A stretch of 64,000 bases of DNA from contig CM075350.1 of assembly GCA_037693485.1 (NCBI GenBank), forward strand, positions 118,111,001 to 118,175,000. The letters run 5' to 3'. Of the stretch, positions 33,545 to 44,800 are shown in pieces. Position 1 is the stretch's first letter. Each line of letters begins with the position of its first letter. Origin of the DNA: Kitagawia praeruptora. Its lineage: Eukaryota; Streptophyta; Magnoliopsida; Apiales; Apiaceae. The notes under the pieces are model-generated. The model saw only the letters and a program-made list of their open reading frames with translations, searched no databases and was not told the origin of the DNA. The position numbers were made by a program, and so were the translations under genes.

Positions 33545-35128
33545 TTGTCTGCAAGGATCAGATTTTCTTTGTTTTTTAAACTTTCTTGGGTATGGGGTTT
33601 TAGGGACCTACTGTACAAAAGAATAAACAAGAGATACGGTGAGGAAAGCCAGTCCAGGCCTATGTGATGGTATCAAGTGACTGGTAAGTATTGTAATAAG
33701 CTGGATATAAAAAGAGGTGGTTAATATTAGTTTCTGTACTCTATGTTTGGAGCAAATACTTATGTTATAATTGTAATATATCTGCAACAATTGGAAGGGT
33801 TTCTTTCTGTCATTTTTTTTTACCTCGTTTGTGTTCTATAAATTGATCTCCCTGGATTAGATGTTCATCATCAATTTATCAATTTATCTTGAGTTGGTGA
33901 TAAAACTTCTTTTGAACATCTTTCATATTGACTGTACCTTGGACCTTGCATATAATGTAATTCTTGTACAAAGTAGATAAAATTTTGTCCCTTGCAGTTG
34001 CAAATTTATTACTTGATATCCTGGAGAATTTCTGGCTTTCTCGGCCCAGCTTACATTTTGGAATTAACACTGGATTTCTACAGCATTCTTTGAAATGTTT
34101 GGGCTAAAGATAAGATTTTTTATTTTCCAAGCAGCCCTACTGTCATGCCAACGGTCTTGCTGCCATTTTGAACTGTTAGGTACTCTGTTATTTGTGAAAC
34201 CACCGATTGGAGGCGCAGTTGGGGATTTTGTGTGTAACTTCCACAAATTCACAGGTCATCTGCTTAATCATTTGTTTAAAGATGGACTGTTGTCGAGCAT
34301 TAGTTTGAGATTTAAATTAACGACCCTCCCAAGGGGGCTTGCTTATTTCGGCAACTCTAGTTTCACCATGTGACTACATGTAATTGGTTTTTTTTTAATG
34401 AAGTTTAGTCTTCAGCATAATGACTGTTTCAGCTTAAATTTCATTTGTTTATCTAGCTTTATTCTACACCTACATTTGTTACGGTTAACACAATCCACAA
34501 ATGATTGTATTTGATAGAGGTAGGCGGTCACCAGCAAATTTTGTTGCCAGTATAGTAGAAACTTTCGCGATACGTAAAGAGGTGTTCCTATTTTCACACC
34601 AAAAATATATGTATCGCGAAAAGTTTTCCCGATACATGTGTTGTTGGCATACGTTTAGCCCTGACCAGACCCCTTTGATAGAATAGTCAAATGTCTACAT
34701 CATTGAATCTTATTTTGAAACGATAGTCAAGTATCTATTTATCATCCATTTTTCAGATGGAACATACTTATATTTTTCAGGAGGTATAAAGCAGCAGAAG
34801 TGCATAACCTTACCTAGACTATGATACAAAGTCTTGTGCACGAGTAAACCACAAAATAACCATATTTAGTTAAATGCTTGAGAAAAAAATACATCAACAA
34901 TTCTTTTTTACATTTTAAAGAAACCTCACAATTGTTGAACACAACTGAATATTATGTACTAGACTAAATTTCAACCGGGAGACATGGAGGCCGGTTAATA
35001 AGTTTTGTCAATAAACCTAAATTAACAAATATTGGATGTACATACGACATATAGTGATAATAAACACTAGAGCATGATAGCATATATGGCCTTTAGAGGC
35101 GTAACGTTTAGCTTGAACTTAACAAATA
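33545..35128. other. ARM gene 3' region and spacer
   Basis: No further gene is supported. An inverted pair ACTTTCGCGATAC / GTATCGCGAAAAGT at about 34560-34625 forms a small hairpin and may be a MITE relic. The ORFs at 34095 and 34501 show no recognisable domain. Confidence 0.45.
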
Positions 35129-35587
35129 TTACCAAAACAACAATTTCATTACTCCACTGCAAACCAGAAGGAAAACCAGTCCCTTATTAACAAAATTTCG
35201 TCCACTGCCACCATAAACCACCATATTAAAAGGATGATTTTCGACAGGGTACAAGTCTCCCCCTGGTGGACCAGCGAAGTAGACGAACCTTGGCGGCGGT
35301 GGACCAGAGAAGTAAACGAACCTCGGTGGTGGTGGTGCATTTGGTGGACAATCCTGCTTTGGTGGAAGCGGCGTTGGTGGAGGGGGAGGCGGTGGTGGAG
35401 GAGGAGAATATTGTTGACTGCAGGGGTTCACGCACGGGCACTCCCCGCACTTTATAGAAACATCATAAATTACTGGCTCCGTTTCTGCTTTTTGATCAAG
35501 TTTTACAAGAGGGGAATCAGTTGCACTGCCAGTGATGATCACAGGAAAAAAGAACACAACGAATATTAGCATCCTCATTGATATCAT
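35129..35587 (-). CDS. Proline-rich secreted cell-surface protein, possibly GPI-anchored
   Basis: The 152-residue protein has a signal peptide (about 1-22, hydrophobic MLIFVVFFFPVIITGSA). A short Cys motif, KCGECPCVNPC, follows at 47-57, then a run of ten prolines from about 62. Two copies of PPPPRFVYF.GPP follow, then GDLYPVE. A hydrophobic tail (about 135-152) looks like a GPI-attachment signal. Proteins of this layout in plants are annotated as hydroxyproline-rich or extensin-like and act in the cell wall or at the plasma membrane. Single exon. Prolines in these runs are likely hydroxylated and glycosylated (inference). Homology to Arabidopsis small Pro-rich proteins is from memory. Confidence 0.8.
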   Translation of the reverse strand: MISMRMLIFVVFFFPVIITGSATDSPLVKLDQKAETEPVIYDVSIKCGECPCVNPCSQQYSPPPPPPPPPPTPLPPKQDCPPNAPPPPRFVYFSGPPPPRFVYFAGPPGGDLYPVENHPFNMVVYGGSGRNFVNKGLVFLLVCSGVMKLLFW

Positions 35588-38284
35588 GCAGATTTATTTC
35601 TATGTTAGTGGAGTTATTTTCTTCTTACTGATGGAGAAGAAGCTGAAGTAGAAAATAGGAAGAAGCTATAAATGTGTGACAACATACTTAAAGAAAATAT
35701 ATAGGTGAGTTGGAGTCTTGTGCGTCACATATACTAGGACTAGGATACAACTTGTCCGGGACTACTACATATGAAAGTCGTATAAAATATTTTAGATGAC
35801 AAACTATTCACGATTACAATAGTACTATAAATCATCCGATTTTCATATATTACGCTCTATAAATTTATTAAAAATCACGTCACGATAGACAGTACAAATT
35901 CGTAATACTAATCACCGGTATCGGCAATACAAATTGACAATTTGTAGTTAGCAAGGTAAAAATTAGACAATATTTGAGCTAAAACCTCTCTCTTTCTCTC
36001 TCAAAATGTACTATGCAAGCGATGATTCGAATTATTCTGTGACAAGGGTAACATAGGTGTCGGTTTAGGCAATGCAAGTGTGGTTAAATCGAAAGTATTA
36101 TTCTTTCCCCTTCTTTTATAAATTTGTTGGGAGTCAGGTTAGGTGAAATTAGGTTTCCTTATTTATGGAGAAGGAGACTTGGTAATGTCAATAATGAGGG
36201 TAATGTTTTTGGTTATATACAGTAGTAGCTAAGATCATGAATGCGTATTGCATGTGGCTGGTGTAAATATGGAGGACCCTCATCCTTCCAACTCTTTGTT
36301 AGCTTCCCTTGTTTCTTCAATACTAGTATGAATTATATTGAATGCATGCATGCATTAAAATACCAAGTACAATTACAGGCTGCAACTAAATTCACTGCTA
36401 TACATGGATAGAGTTGCGTTATAAGTAATAGGATTGCCTGACACTCTGACAGAATATATTCTGCAGAGCAGAATACTAACATTCTCCGCAAACAATTATT
36501 ACAATTGTTGTGTGCGCATAAATGCCCCAGCTGATGAATCAGAATATATAGCATATTTTTTGGCTGCACATAACTGTTAAGTAGCAAGAATGTGGTCTTT
36601 GATTTCAAAATACATACATAACCTGGAAACAGCAAAAAAGGGTATCAAATCAAAAGCACTTGGCATAACTTTATGGCTGCCCAAAGGGAATATATACGAG
36701 CTAATCTTTGACAGAACTGTAAGAATATTATTGGTGGTCAATCTCTAGTCTCCTAAAAGCACAGACGGTGTTGTATGGGAGAATAGTGAAACATACTAGA
36801 AAATAATTATTTATTTATACATGCATCAAATTTGGAAATGAGTATTAACCACGCCACTCATTTCTACTTTGATTTTAGTTCTTAAGTTCAAAAATTGCAC
36901 CAAACTATTTCTTGTGCTGTTTAAATGCGTTTCAATGCACTAAATTACACGATGTGCATCCCTGTATCGGCTGAACAATTCATTACCACTGAGAATCGTA
37001 TGCCTCAAACCTAAAGCAAAAGATCTGTTACAAATTACCTTTATGCTCGTCAGCACTTTATTAAGTGGTTGTAATTCTCTGTACCTTAAAGCCATCACAT
37101 GCTTTGGAATCATCGATGAGAAATATAATGCTTCATGCCTGGCTGCATTACCAAAATAAAAAACAATGTCAAACCTCTTATAGCAATATACATGACCAGC
37201 CCATCAAAAAGACTGGACTGGATACAGATTATACATTGCAATACCCAACAAGGCCCAAATACAGAACTACCAAACTGAAGCCTTTTTTTTCTGCCCATAT
37301 ACAACAATGTAGCACAAATAAATAGATTAGTTGGAAGTAACTGTGTATATTAAGGAGGGAGGGGCCTGGCCTGACCTTGGCTTATAAGCAATCTCTAACT
37401 TTCCACTTTTTACTTGATGCCTAAAGCAAGCATCCACTATCCATTTGTATAATCTCAAATTACATGTATCATCATATTGCCAGATGTAATAACCCCAACT
37501 CAAGAGATAACTACTGTTTCTGTTTAAATCTTATAGACTAACTTGGCTCATAACACCAATGTTTACCGATATGTGGATAAATGTAATTATCTGAAATATT
37601 TAATTATATTTGCAATTGTAATAGTGTATTACATTTATCAAGCAACTGGACATTTTTGTTCCAGACAACTAAAAAGAAGAAAAAAGTTAAACTTTCATTA
37701 TACATAGATTGGTGCAGGAGACAAGTTTGGGAGGTGCAGTAATAGTAGTGGTGGCCTGGTGGGTTGACCATACATACTTAAAAGAGTGGTTTGATCATCA
37801 GTAGTTTTCAAGACCATTCCCATTTATTAAGGCAAAGCCCCAATGGGACAAACAAGGCTCTATCACATTCATATCCTACCCTACCGTCCAACTTATACAC
37901 CCAGACTAGTTAAAGTAGTTTATATTTTTACAGAAACTACTGCATCTGACGAAAAAAAAATCAACTCTCCCAACCACGGTATATCCACATGGCATCTCTG
38001 TCAAAGTTACAAGTGTAAGCTGCTGGCTTAGTTGGAGACTTAAATTTGTTACTGCTTCACCATGTTCAACAATTAATGGTCTAAAATCCGAAGGAAGCCC
38101 AGGTAATTTCATCACTAAAAAAAGTGTAATATTGTATTGGTAGTCTTGGCTACTCATCTTCCTCATTATTTTTAATGCATGCTCAGCTATATTAGTCTGC
38201 TACTCCTGCAACAACCAACATTCTCAATATCATATCTTCCTAACAAAAGAAAGCACTTGTAATCAATATTATCAATTATATGCC
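35588..38284. other. Spacer between the proline-rich and membrane-protein genes
   Basis: The near part is the minus-strand gene's upstream region. No ORF here has a recognisable domain; the longest (100 codons at 36333-36635) looks random. No terminal repeats were found. Confidence 0.45.
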
Positions 38285-38758
38285 ATGTTGATCAAGTCAT
38301 TACCTGCTGAATACTTTTCCACGCACATTAACGTCCCATTGCTTCCAACACCCACAATCGCCTTCTTTGTCGTTTTACTGTCAATCTTTTCGGTGGTGAC
38401 ATTTCTCTGCGCTTCACACAACTTCAAGAATTCACAACAGGGGAAGGGAGAGCTGAAAACCGTGAGATTAGGAGGTGGTGATGAGAAGAAAGGGTTGTCA
38501 AAATTGCAGAGTAAAATAAGCAGCAAAGCTCTACTAATGGTGAAAATGATGTCTTGGAGAAAATTGCAAGATCATGAAGAAGAAGAAGAAAGACACCAAG
38601 GAAGAGAATATGCTGCTGATGATGATGCAGAAGAAGCAGCTGTGTGGAAAAGGACAATCATTATGGGGGGAAAGTGTCGGCCATTGGAATTTTCCGCTGA
38701 GATTAAATATGATTCTCATGGTAATCCTATACTTGATTCCATATCTTATGGAAAATAG
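38285..38758 (+). CDS. Small membrane-anchored plant protein of unknown function
   Basis: The 157-residue single-exon ORF has one strong transmembrane segment (about 24-43, IAFFVVLLSIFSVVTFLCAS). A basic cytosolic-like stretch follows, then an acidic region (about 96-118). The C-terminal motif VWKRTIIMGGKCRPLEFS is followed by IKYDSHGNP. A tail of the type VW.R.I.MGGKC....FSG.I.YD..GN recurs in a family of short plant membrane proteins. I recognise the pattern but know no function for it. The ATG at 38285 is the first in frame and keeps the membrane segment intact. No neighbour suggests a role. Confidence 0.75.
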   Translation: MLIKSLPAEYFSTHINVPLLPTPTIAFFVVLLSIFSVVTFLCASHNFKNSQQGKGELKTVRLGGGDEKKGLSKLQSKISSKALLMVKMMSWRKLQDHEEEEERHQGREYAADDDAEEAAVWKRTIIMGGKCRPLEFSAEIKYDSHGNPILDSISYGK

Positions 38759-39082
38759 AACTCTAAGCTAAGTAGCTACATTATTTACTTAGGTTCATTA
38801 ATAATTCTGGAAAGCCGCCCGAGAACTGAGTAATCTAGATTAATTAAGTGATGACTTGTAATTTTTAATGTGTGTAAGTGAACTTGGCATTGGTTTGTGT
38901 TTTGTTTTGAGAATTCTGCTGTTTATATAGTGATTTTACAAGAGATCCATTATATGGTAATATTGGTTCACTCATTCTCCTTCTACAGCAAATTATAGTA
39001 TGTTATAAAATTTTGGATGACTTCCCTGTACATATGTATTAGAAACTGATAATGGAAGGGAAGAAAGCAAAATAGTCGAGAT

Positions 39083-39364
39083 TGAAATCTACTAGCACCT
39101 GAAACTTATAAGTTGACTGCTTTTAATATTTCCTAGAATTTCGGATAACTATAGACCTCACAGTATTGGTGAGTAAATATATTGTTATGTGACCAGGAAA
39201 ATCTACTAGCACCTGAAACTTATAGTTGACCTCACAGACTAGTATTGAAATCTACTAGCACGTGAAACTTATGAGTTGACTGCTTTAAATATTTCCTAGA
39301 ATTTCGGATAACTATACACCTCACAGTATTGGTGAGTAAATATATTGTTATGTGACCAGGAAAA
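39083..39364. repeat. Direct duplication of about 120 bp
   Basis: Two copies run from ATTGAAATCTACTAGCAC to TATGTGACCAGGAAAA, separated by a partial third copy (CTACTAGCACCTGAAACTTA then GACCTCACAG). Copies differ at only a few bases. Confidence 0.75.
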
Positions 39365-39434
39365 CCTTCTCAAGGTGTTGATGATCTCAATCAGCTGAAG
39401 GGAGCATCAAGTGTGACTATTCCACAACACCCGT

Positions 39435-39894
39435 GTTACCCGGACTCGGGTACGGGTGTCGGACACGGGTGCAGAGCAAGTGTCAGGTTCTTTATTTTAA
39501 AAAAATTAGGATTGTGGATATGGATATATAATTGGACAAGGGTGCAGGGATTCAGCCTATAACCTTGACATAAGTGGAATTACACATAATTTTTATCGAT
39601 ACACAATTTTAATAAAAGTGTCTTTTCAACCAATGAAACATAGAAATCATTATACATGTCAATTTTTTAGCATAAATTAAAAGGGTAACATGATGTTACC
39701 CTAACATGGAAATAGTCATCTATGGACATCGTTCCCTATAAACAAGTTGTGGTGAGGCCCTTATAAATCATTTTGAACTTAATTACTTCGAGGTGAAGTG
39801 TCCGGTTTCTTTATGAAAGATCGGACTCAGATCTCATAGCCATGGTATGACCGATTGACATGGATATGGGGTAAAACTGAAGAGTCCAGGTAAC
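39435..39894. mobile_element. Possible hAT-like element, no clear target duplication
   Basis: The ends GTTACCCGGACTC and GAGTCCAGGTAAC are inverted with one mismatch. GGGTACGGGTG / CGGACACGGGTG words near the left end are like subterminal repeats. The flanking 8 bp do not match, so this may be a relic. Confidence 0.35.
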
Positions 39895-40620
39895 GGAGAC
39901 AACTACAACATTAAAATCCACGTATGTATGTAGTAAATGAATCTCTAATGTATTTTATAATTAATTAAATACTTCCCATGCTCTCTTTTAAGTACAAATT
40001 TTTACTACAGATATTATCTTTTAAAACATGAGTTTCTTTCAAAAAAAATACAATTCAATAGAAGCTCTTCGTACTATTCATACGTAGAACAGAATGCACA
40101 TTATTTTGGGTCATCAAATTAAATAAAATATACAGGAAGCTTTCAAAAGCACCTATAACAGACTGGTTGATACCCAAATGGCAGTAATCCTTCCCCTATT
40201 GGAATCCACCCCCTCCCGTTACTTAAAATCTAATGCACTGCAAAATATGATGCGTACCTAAAAAATATTAACGACAGGGCCACAACAAGATTTGGTGGCC
40301 TCTAAAATTTGTACCAAACGACTGGATTCAGATCAAAGCTTATAAACATGGATTGTCACATATACAAACATAAAAATTAAAGCTTAACCCAACACAGGAA
40401 CTTTTACTGAATAAGATGATATCGAATATAAAAAAAACTTACTTTATTTAATTCGGCAGTTTATCTGATGACAACTCCAGAGTTCCACTGAACAATTTGT
40501 TGATGTGCCAAGGTGGCAGCTCCAACTCCTTCCTCTACCTGACTCTTTCTTCAGAACTTTGCAGATAAAGGTCAATAAATTTTTCCGAGCGCACCTCTGT
40601 ATAAACTATAAACGCATAAT

Positions 40621-41133
40621 TAGGGGTGTCAAATTTTGACCCGACCCGAACCCAACCCGGAAAAGTACGAATTTGGGTCGAGTATTTTGAGTTTCGGGTC
40701 GGGTTCGGGTTGGGTAAAAATTTACCCGAAATATTCGGGTCGGGTTCGGGTTGACCCAAAATACCCGAATTCGACCCGAAAATTTAATATATATAATAAA
40801 TTATATAAATTTATCATATAATTATATATATATGTGAAATATTTTAATATTATTCAAATAATTTAATTTTATATGTCATATAATAAATTACTAATACATA
40901 TTTTAATATTTTATATATAAAAATTAATTAATATAAATAAAATTAATTATTTTTAATTATTTTCGGGTCAAAATGGGTCATTTTCGGGTTGATTGGGTAC
41001 TAACAGGTCGGGTTCGGGTTGAACATTTTCAACCCATTTCGGGTTCGGGTCGGTTTCGGGTCAACCCAAAAATAGAACCGGGTACAGCAAACCCGACCCG
41101 AACCCGACCCATTACCCGAAATTGACACCCCTA
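40621..41133. mobile_element. Non-autonomous hAT MITE with GGGTCGGGTT subterminal repeats
   Basis: The ends TAGGGGTGTCAAATTT and AAATTGACACCCCTA bound 513 bp. The target duplication CGCATAAT is perfect (40613-40620 and 41134-41141). Both subterminal zones are packed with CGGGT/ACCCG words around an AT-rich centre. Confidence 0.92.
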
Positions 41134-41609
41134 CGCATAATTCACAATCCACTGCTTGAGCTATTAAGTACCAGAGAGGTAAATACTACAATTTTTTCTG
41201 TCACACAAGTTTTAGAGACTGAAGTAGTCAATATCATGCTCAAAATCAGGAGCGCAAGCAGTGAATCATTCATAACCTTGCATCTCCAGTCTATAATTAG
41301 CATACAACACAACTTGCAGGATGTGATATCCGCAGAGGCATAGTTATCATATGTGTATATAGAGTAATACTGAGAAGTGAGAACAGATGAACATCAATCA
41401 GAAAAATAACCAAAAAAATGTTTGTTTAAAAATGACCAATCATATCTGCCCATAATAGAACATTATTTCCCATTGTCATTGTAAAAGTATATAACTGAAT
41501 TCAAAACAATGGACAAAACAATTAACAATGTAACATATCTTTCCAGCTTCATTGCTTCAATCATTCAACAATAAATGTACACGGAGAATATGAAGGTCTC
41601 CAATACAGT

Positions 41610-42704
41610 CTACAGAAATTCAGAAGGTGAATTAGCATCCGGCTTCCCACCATCACCTAACCCCCCAGGATGCTGCAAATTTTGCAAAATCTGATGAGGC
41701 AAAGTCCCCAACCCGCCACCTAAACCATCATTTCCCGACCCAAAAAACTGACACATAAACCTCGCCATAACTTGCAAAACCTGCATTTGGTTCTGACAAG
41801 CATCGGCATGCATTTGCATCATCTGCTTCTCATGTTCAATCTGCATTTTCACCATCCTCTCCCTCCACTCCATTTCCTCTTCCTCCCACTTCTCCTCAAC
41901 CTTAATCCTCCGCACTCTCTCCTCATCAAACTCCCTCTCCATCCTCATCCTCCACTCACTCTCCCTCCTCGCCAACGCAATCTCTCTCTCTTCCAACTCC
42001 ACCTCTCTTCCCTCCACCTCCTCATCTCTCTCATTCCTTCGCATCTCCTTAACCATCTCCCTCTCTCTCCTCCTCTCTTCTCTCTCCAACTCACTATCCT
42101 CCCTACTCCACTCTCTCTCCCTCCTTCTCTCCTCTCTCCTAGTCACAACATCTCTCAACTCCAAAACTTGTGCACCCAATAACCCTAACCTCCTCCCCAC
42201 AAAACCCTTTTTATCTCTCCCAAATCTCTCCAACCCCATCTCACCAAAATCCTCTCTTTCACCCTCCTCATCATCAAACCCTAAATCATCACCCTCCCCA
42301 TCATCCCCATTTCTTGAATCACCAAACAAATCAAAACCCTTAAAGCTATCATCTTTAACTTCCAATTCAACATCACCAAACACTTCCTTATACTTCATAA
42401 AATTCTCCCAATGATTCTCACCATCTTTCCAATTAAACTCACCATTTACATCCCTAATCTTCTGCTTCACACCCAAATACTGGTGACGCATGTTTTGAAC
42501 TTTAATTGACACGTCACGCCAAGACCATTTAAAGGGGAATTTAATTGGGTCGATGAGATGATGAACGGAATTGACATGATCGGCGATTGGCTTGAATTTC
42601 TTCTCGCGGGTACGGAGTTTAGCTAGGGTTCCGGCAGACAGTAGGTCAGAGTAGTTGGAAAGAAGGGTCAGTTCTTCGAGCTCCGACCACTTCTTGCGCT
42701 TCAT
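41610..42704 (-). CDS. Trihelix/MYB-like DNA-binding protein with long coiled coil
   Basis: Single exon, 364 residues. Residues about 3-115 form a MYB/SANT-like trihelix-type domain. It opens KKWSELEELTLLSNYSDLLS and includes KWSWRDVSIKVQNMRHQY and the Trp in FNWKDGENHWENF. An acidic linker (about 125-160) follows, then a very charged Glu/Arg coiled coil of about 185-305 that probably mediates dimerisation. The tail is Gly/Gln/Met-rich (MQMHADACQNQMQVLQVM then GGLGGGLG). This layout fits a plant trihelix-like transcription regulator in the nucleus; target genes cannot be read from sequence. A pyrimidine-rich antisense ORF over the coiled coil is a shadow. The 41134-41609 stretch is its 3' side and holds nothing else recognised. 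Confidence 0.82.
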   Translation of the reverse strand: MKRKKWSELEELTLLSNYSDLLSAGTLAKLRTREKKFKPIADHVNSVHHLIDPIKFPFKWSWRDVSIKVQNMRHQYLGVKQKIRDVNGEFNWKDGENHWENFMKYKEVFGDVELEVKDDSFKGFDLFGDSRNGDDGEGDDLGFDDEEGEREDFGEMGLERFGRDKKGFVGRRLGLLGAQVLELRDVVTRREERRREREWSREDSELEREERRREREMVKEMRRNERDEEVEGREVELEEREIALARRESEWRMRMEREFDEERVRRIKVEEKWEEEEMEWRERMVKMQIEHEKQMMQMHADACQNQMQVLQVMARFMCQFFGSGNDGLGGGLGTLPHQILQNLQHPGGLGDGGKPDANSPSEFL

Positions 42705-42939
42705 GATCGGAATGTGTGTGAGAGTTGTCGGAGTTGGAATTAAGGTGAAAATTATAGACAGGGTTGCAGAGATGTAGGAGTTGGGTTCTATATTTTTTCT
42801 TTCGGGATTTTCCTAAAATACCGTACTAATGTTTGAATAGTAAATAAATCGACAATTTCCGATTTCGTGAACAATCCAATGCATCGATAGGAAAAAAATT
42901 TAAGAATTGTACTAATATCAATTTCGTACTAATATCAAT
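42705..42939 (-). promoter_or_regulatory. Upstream region of the trihelix gene
   Basis: Only about 230 bp separate the ATG from the foldback repeat. No clear TATA box is visible. The promoter may extend into repeat DNA. Confidence 0.3.
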
Positions 42940-43194
42940 AAATTGTAGGGATATTTACATAAATAAATAAGATTTTAATAATTATTTCCAATTTTACTAC
43001 CACCCAACTATCTTTTCACTTCTATAAAATCATTTTTTCAAAAATACTACCTCATTATACTTTTATGTTTTAAAAATTCCAAAAATACTACCTTCCTCAA
43101 TTGCAACTTTTGCAACCTCATTTGCAACTTCCAGTTTTCAAATTTCTGATTTCATGTTCTGGGGTTCAGATGTCATTTTCGACCTTTTTTTTGG

Positions 43195-43225
<31 letters not shown>

Positions 43226-43484
43226 GGCCTTTGCTCCATAAAGAACACTCTTATATAAAGAACAATAAAGAACACTATAAAATCATTTATTCCAATAGAT
43301 CCATTGGCCATGACGTCATCGATGAACAGTAAAATTTTAATTTTAATTTTTTTTTTTGCTGGATGGATAGAGCCTAAAAAAATAAGAACTTTTTGTATTG
43401 GGTGGCCCCGCCAGGGGCAATGGATCTATTAGATATGAGGTGTTCTTTGTTGTTCTTTATTTAAAGTGTTCTTTATGGAGTCCA

Positions 43485-43489
<5 letters not shown>
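43226..43489. mobile_element. TA-flanked MITE M4 with GCCCCGCCAGGGGC core
   Basis: (TA)n tracts lie at both sides. The ends CTCCATAAAGAACACT and AGTGTTCTTTATGGAG are inverted, followed inward by ATAAAGAACAA.AAAGAACAC in both arms. Inside: TGACGTCATCGATGAACAGT, a T-run, GGATAGAGCC, TTTTTGTATTGGGTG and GCCCCGCCAGGGGC at 43405-43418. The related uninterrupted module at 44.4-44.5 kb lacks this insertion. Confidence 0.85.
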
Positions 43490-43523
<34 letters not shown>

Positions 43524-43740
43524 CAGAGTCCAAAAAAGAGGTCGAAAATGACATCTGACAAATGGAACTTGAAATCAGAAATTTGAAAACTGGAAGTTGC
43601 AAATGAGGTTGCAAGGCCCCGCCAAGGGCACTCATAATTGGTGAATTTGGGTTGCAAGGCCCCGCCAGGGGCACTCATAATTGGTGAATTTGGGTTGCAA
43701 GGCCCCGCCAGGGGCACTCATAATTGGTGGATTTCTGATT

Positions 43741-44068
43741 TGCAACTTTCAGTTTTCAGTTGCAAAAGTTGCAACTGAGGTTGCAACTGAGGTTGCAAAA
43801 GTTGCAACTGAGGTTGTAAACCGCAGTTGCAACTGAGGTTGCAAAAGTTGCAAACAGCAGTTGCAACTGAGGTTGCAAAAGTTGCAACTGAGGAGTTGCA
43901 ACCTCAGTTGCAAAAGTTGCAACTGAGGTTGCAAAAGTTGCAATTGAAAACTGAGGTTGCAAAAGTTGCAACTGAGGAGTTGCAACTGAGGTTGCAAAAG
44001 TTGCAACTGAGGTTGCAAAAGTTGCAACTGAGGTTGCAAAAGTTGCAACTGAAAACTGAAAGTTGCAA
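43741..44068. repeat. Tandem TTGCAACTGAGG array
   Basis: Around a dozen and a half imperfect units of about 21 bp (GTTGCAACTGAGGTTGCAAAA), some in the opposite orientation, give mutually complementary stretches. All reading frames stay open by repetition, so the ORFs are artefacts. Confidence 0.8.
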
Positions 44069-44233
44069 ATCAGAAATCCACCAATTATGAGTGCCCCTGG
44101 CGGGGCCTTGCAACCCAAATTCACCAATTATGAGTGCCCTTGGCGGGGCCTTGCAACCTCATTTGCAACTTCCAGTTTTCAAATTTCTGATTTCAAGTTC
44201 CATTTGTCAGGTGTCATTTTCGACCTCTTTTTA

Positions 44234-44768
44234 TTTTTGGAATTTTGAAAACAAGGTCGGTATTTTTAGAATTTTAGAAAGATGGGTAGTATATATTTAA
44301 AAATCTAATAGTTCACATGGGTAGTTTTGAAACTATCCCTAAATTGTATACAAATATAATATTTAATATTTAAAGAAAAATGTTATTTTCAATTTTTTTT
44401 TATTTTGAGATCTATTGCAACCTCATTTGCAACTTCCAGTTTTCAAATTTCTGATTTCAAGTTCCATTTGTCAGAGTCCAAAAAAGAGGTCGAAAATGAC
44501 ATCTGAACCCCAGAACATGAAATCAGAAATTTGAAAACTGGAAGTTGCAAATGAGGTTGCAAAAGTTGCAATTGAGGAAGGTAGTATTTTTGGAATTTTG
44601 AAAACAAGGTCGGTATTTTTAGAATTTTAGAAAGATGGGTAGTATATATTTAAAAATCTAATAGTTCACATGGGTAGTTTTGAAACTATCCCTAAATTGT
44701 ATACAAATATAATATTTAATATTTAAAGAAAAATGTTATTTTCAATTTTTTTTATTTTGAGATCTATA
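44234..44768. repeat. Near-identical 180-bp direct repeats
   Basis: Units at about 44234-44414 and 44591-44768 share GGAATTTTGAAAACAAGGTC through TTTATTTTGAGATCTAT and seem to differ only by the length of one T-run. This indicates a recent duplication. Confidence 0.8.
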
Positions 44769-44800
44769 TTTGTGACATATTTTGAGATCTATATAATCTG

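Larger units (their letters stand above)
38759..40620. other. Spacer with repeats
   Basis: It begins with the 3' region of the 38285 gene. The local duplication at 39083 and a possible hAT-like element at 39435 are listed separately. No further gene is seen. Confidence 0.45.
42940..44800. repeat. Complex foldback repeat
   Basis: The block is built of inverted and direct copies of a few modules. The module TTGCAACCTCATTTGCAACT...CCAGTTTTCAAATTTCTGAT occurs at 43107, 44155 and 44418. It occurs inverted at 43555, 44040 and 44520. Copies of GGGCACTCATAATTGGTG occur three times at 43626-43730 and inverted at 44080-44140. An AT-rich module of about 180 bp is repeated at 44234 and 44591. The spread of inverted arms suggests a foldback or nested transposon. 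No ORF here is a real protein. Confidence 0.75.

Noticed and set aside
34095..34373. 92-codon ORF downstream of the ARM gene
   Set aside because: No domain, no codon bias and no splice partners; probably chance.
40535..40821. ORFs of 61-74 codons on both strands
   Set aside because: They are translations of the GGGTCGGGTT subterminal repeats of a hAT MITE.
41772..42182. 136-codon Leu/Pro-rich ORF
   Set aside because: It is the antisense shadow of the Glu/Arg-rich coiled coil of the trihelix gene.
43741..44127. Several overlapping repetitive ORFs
   Set aside because: The 21-bp repeat (a multiple of three) keeps frames open on both strands; no real protein.
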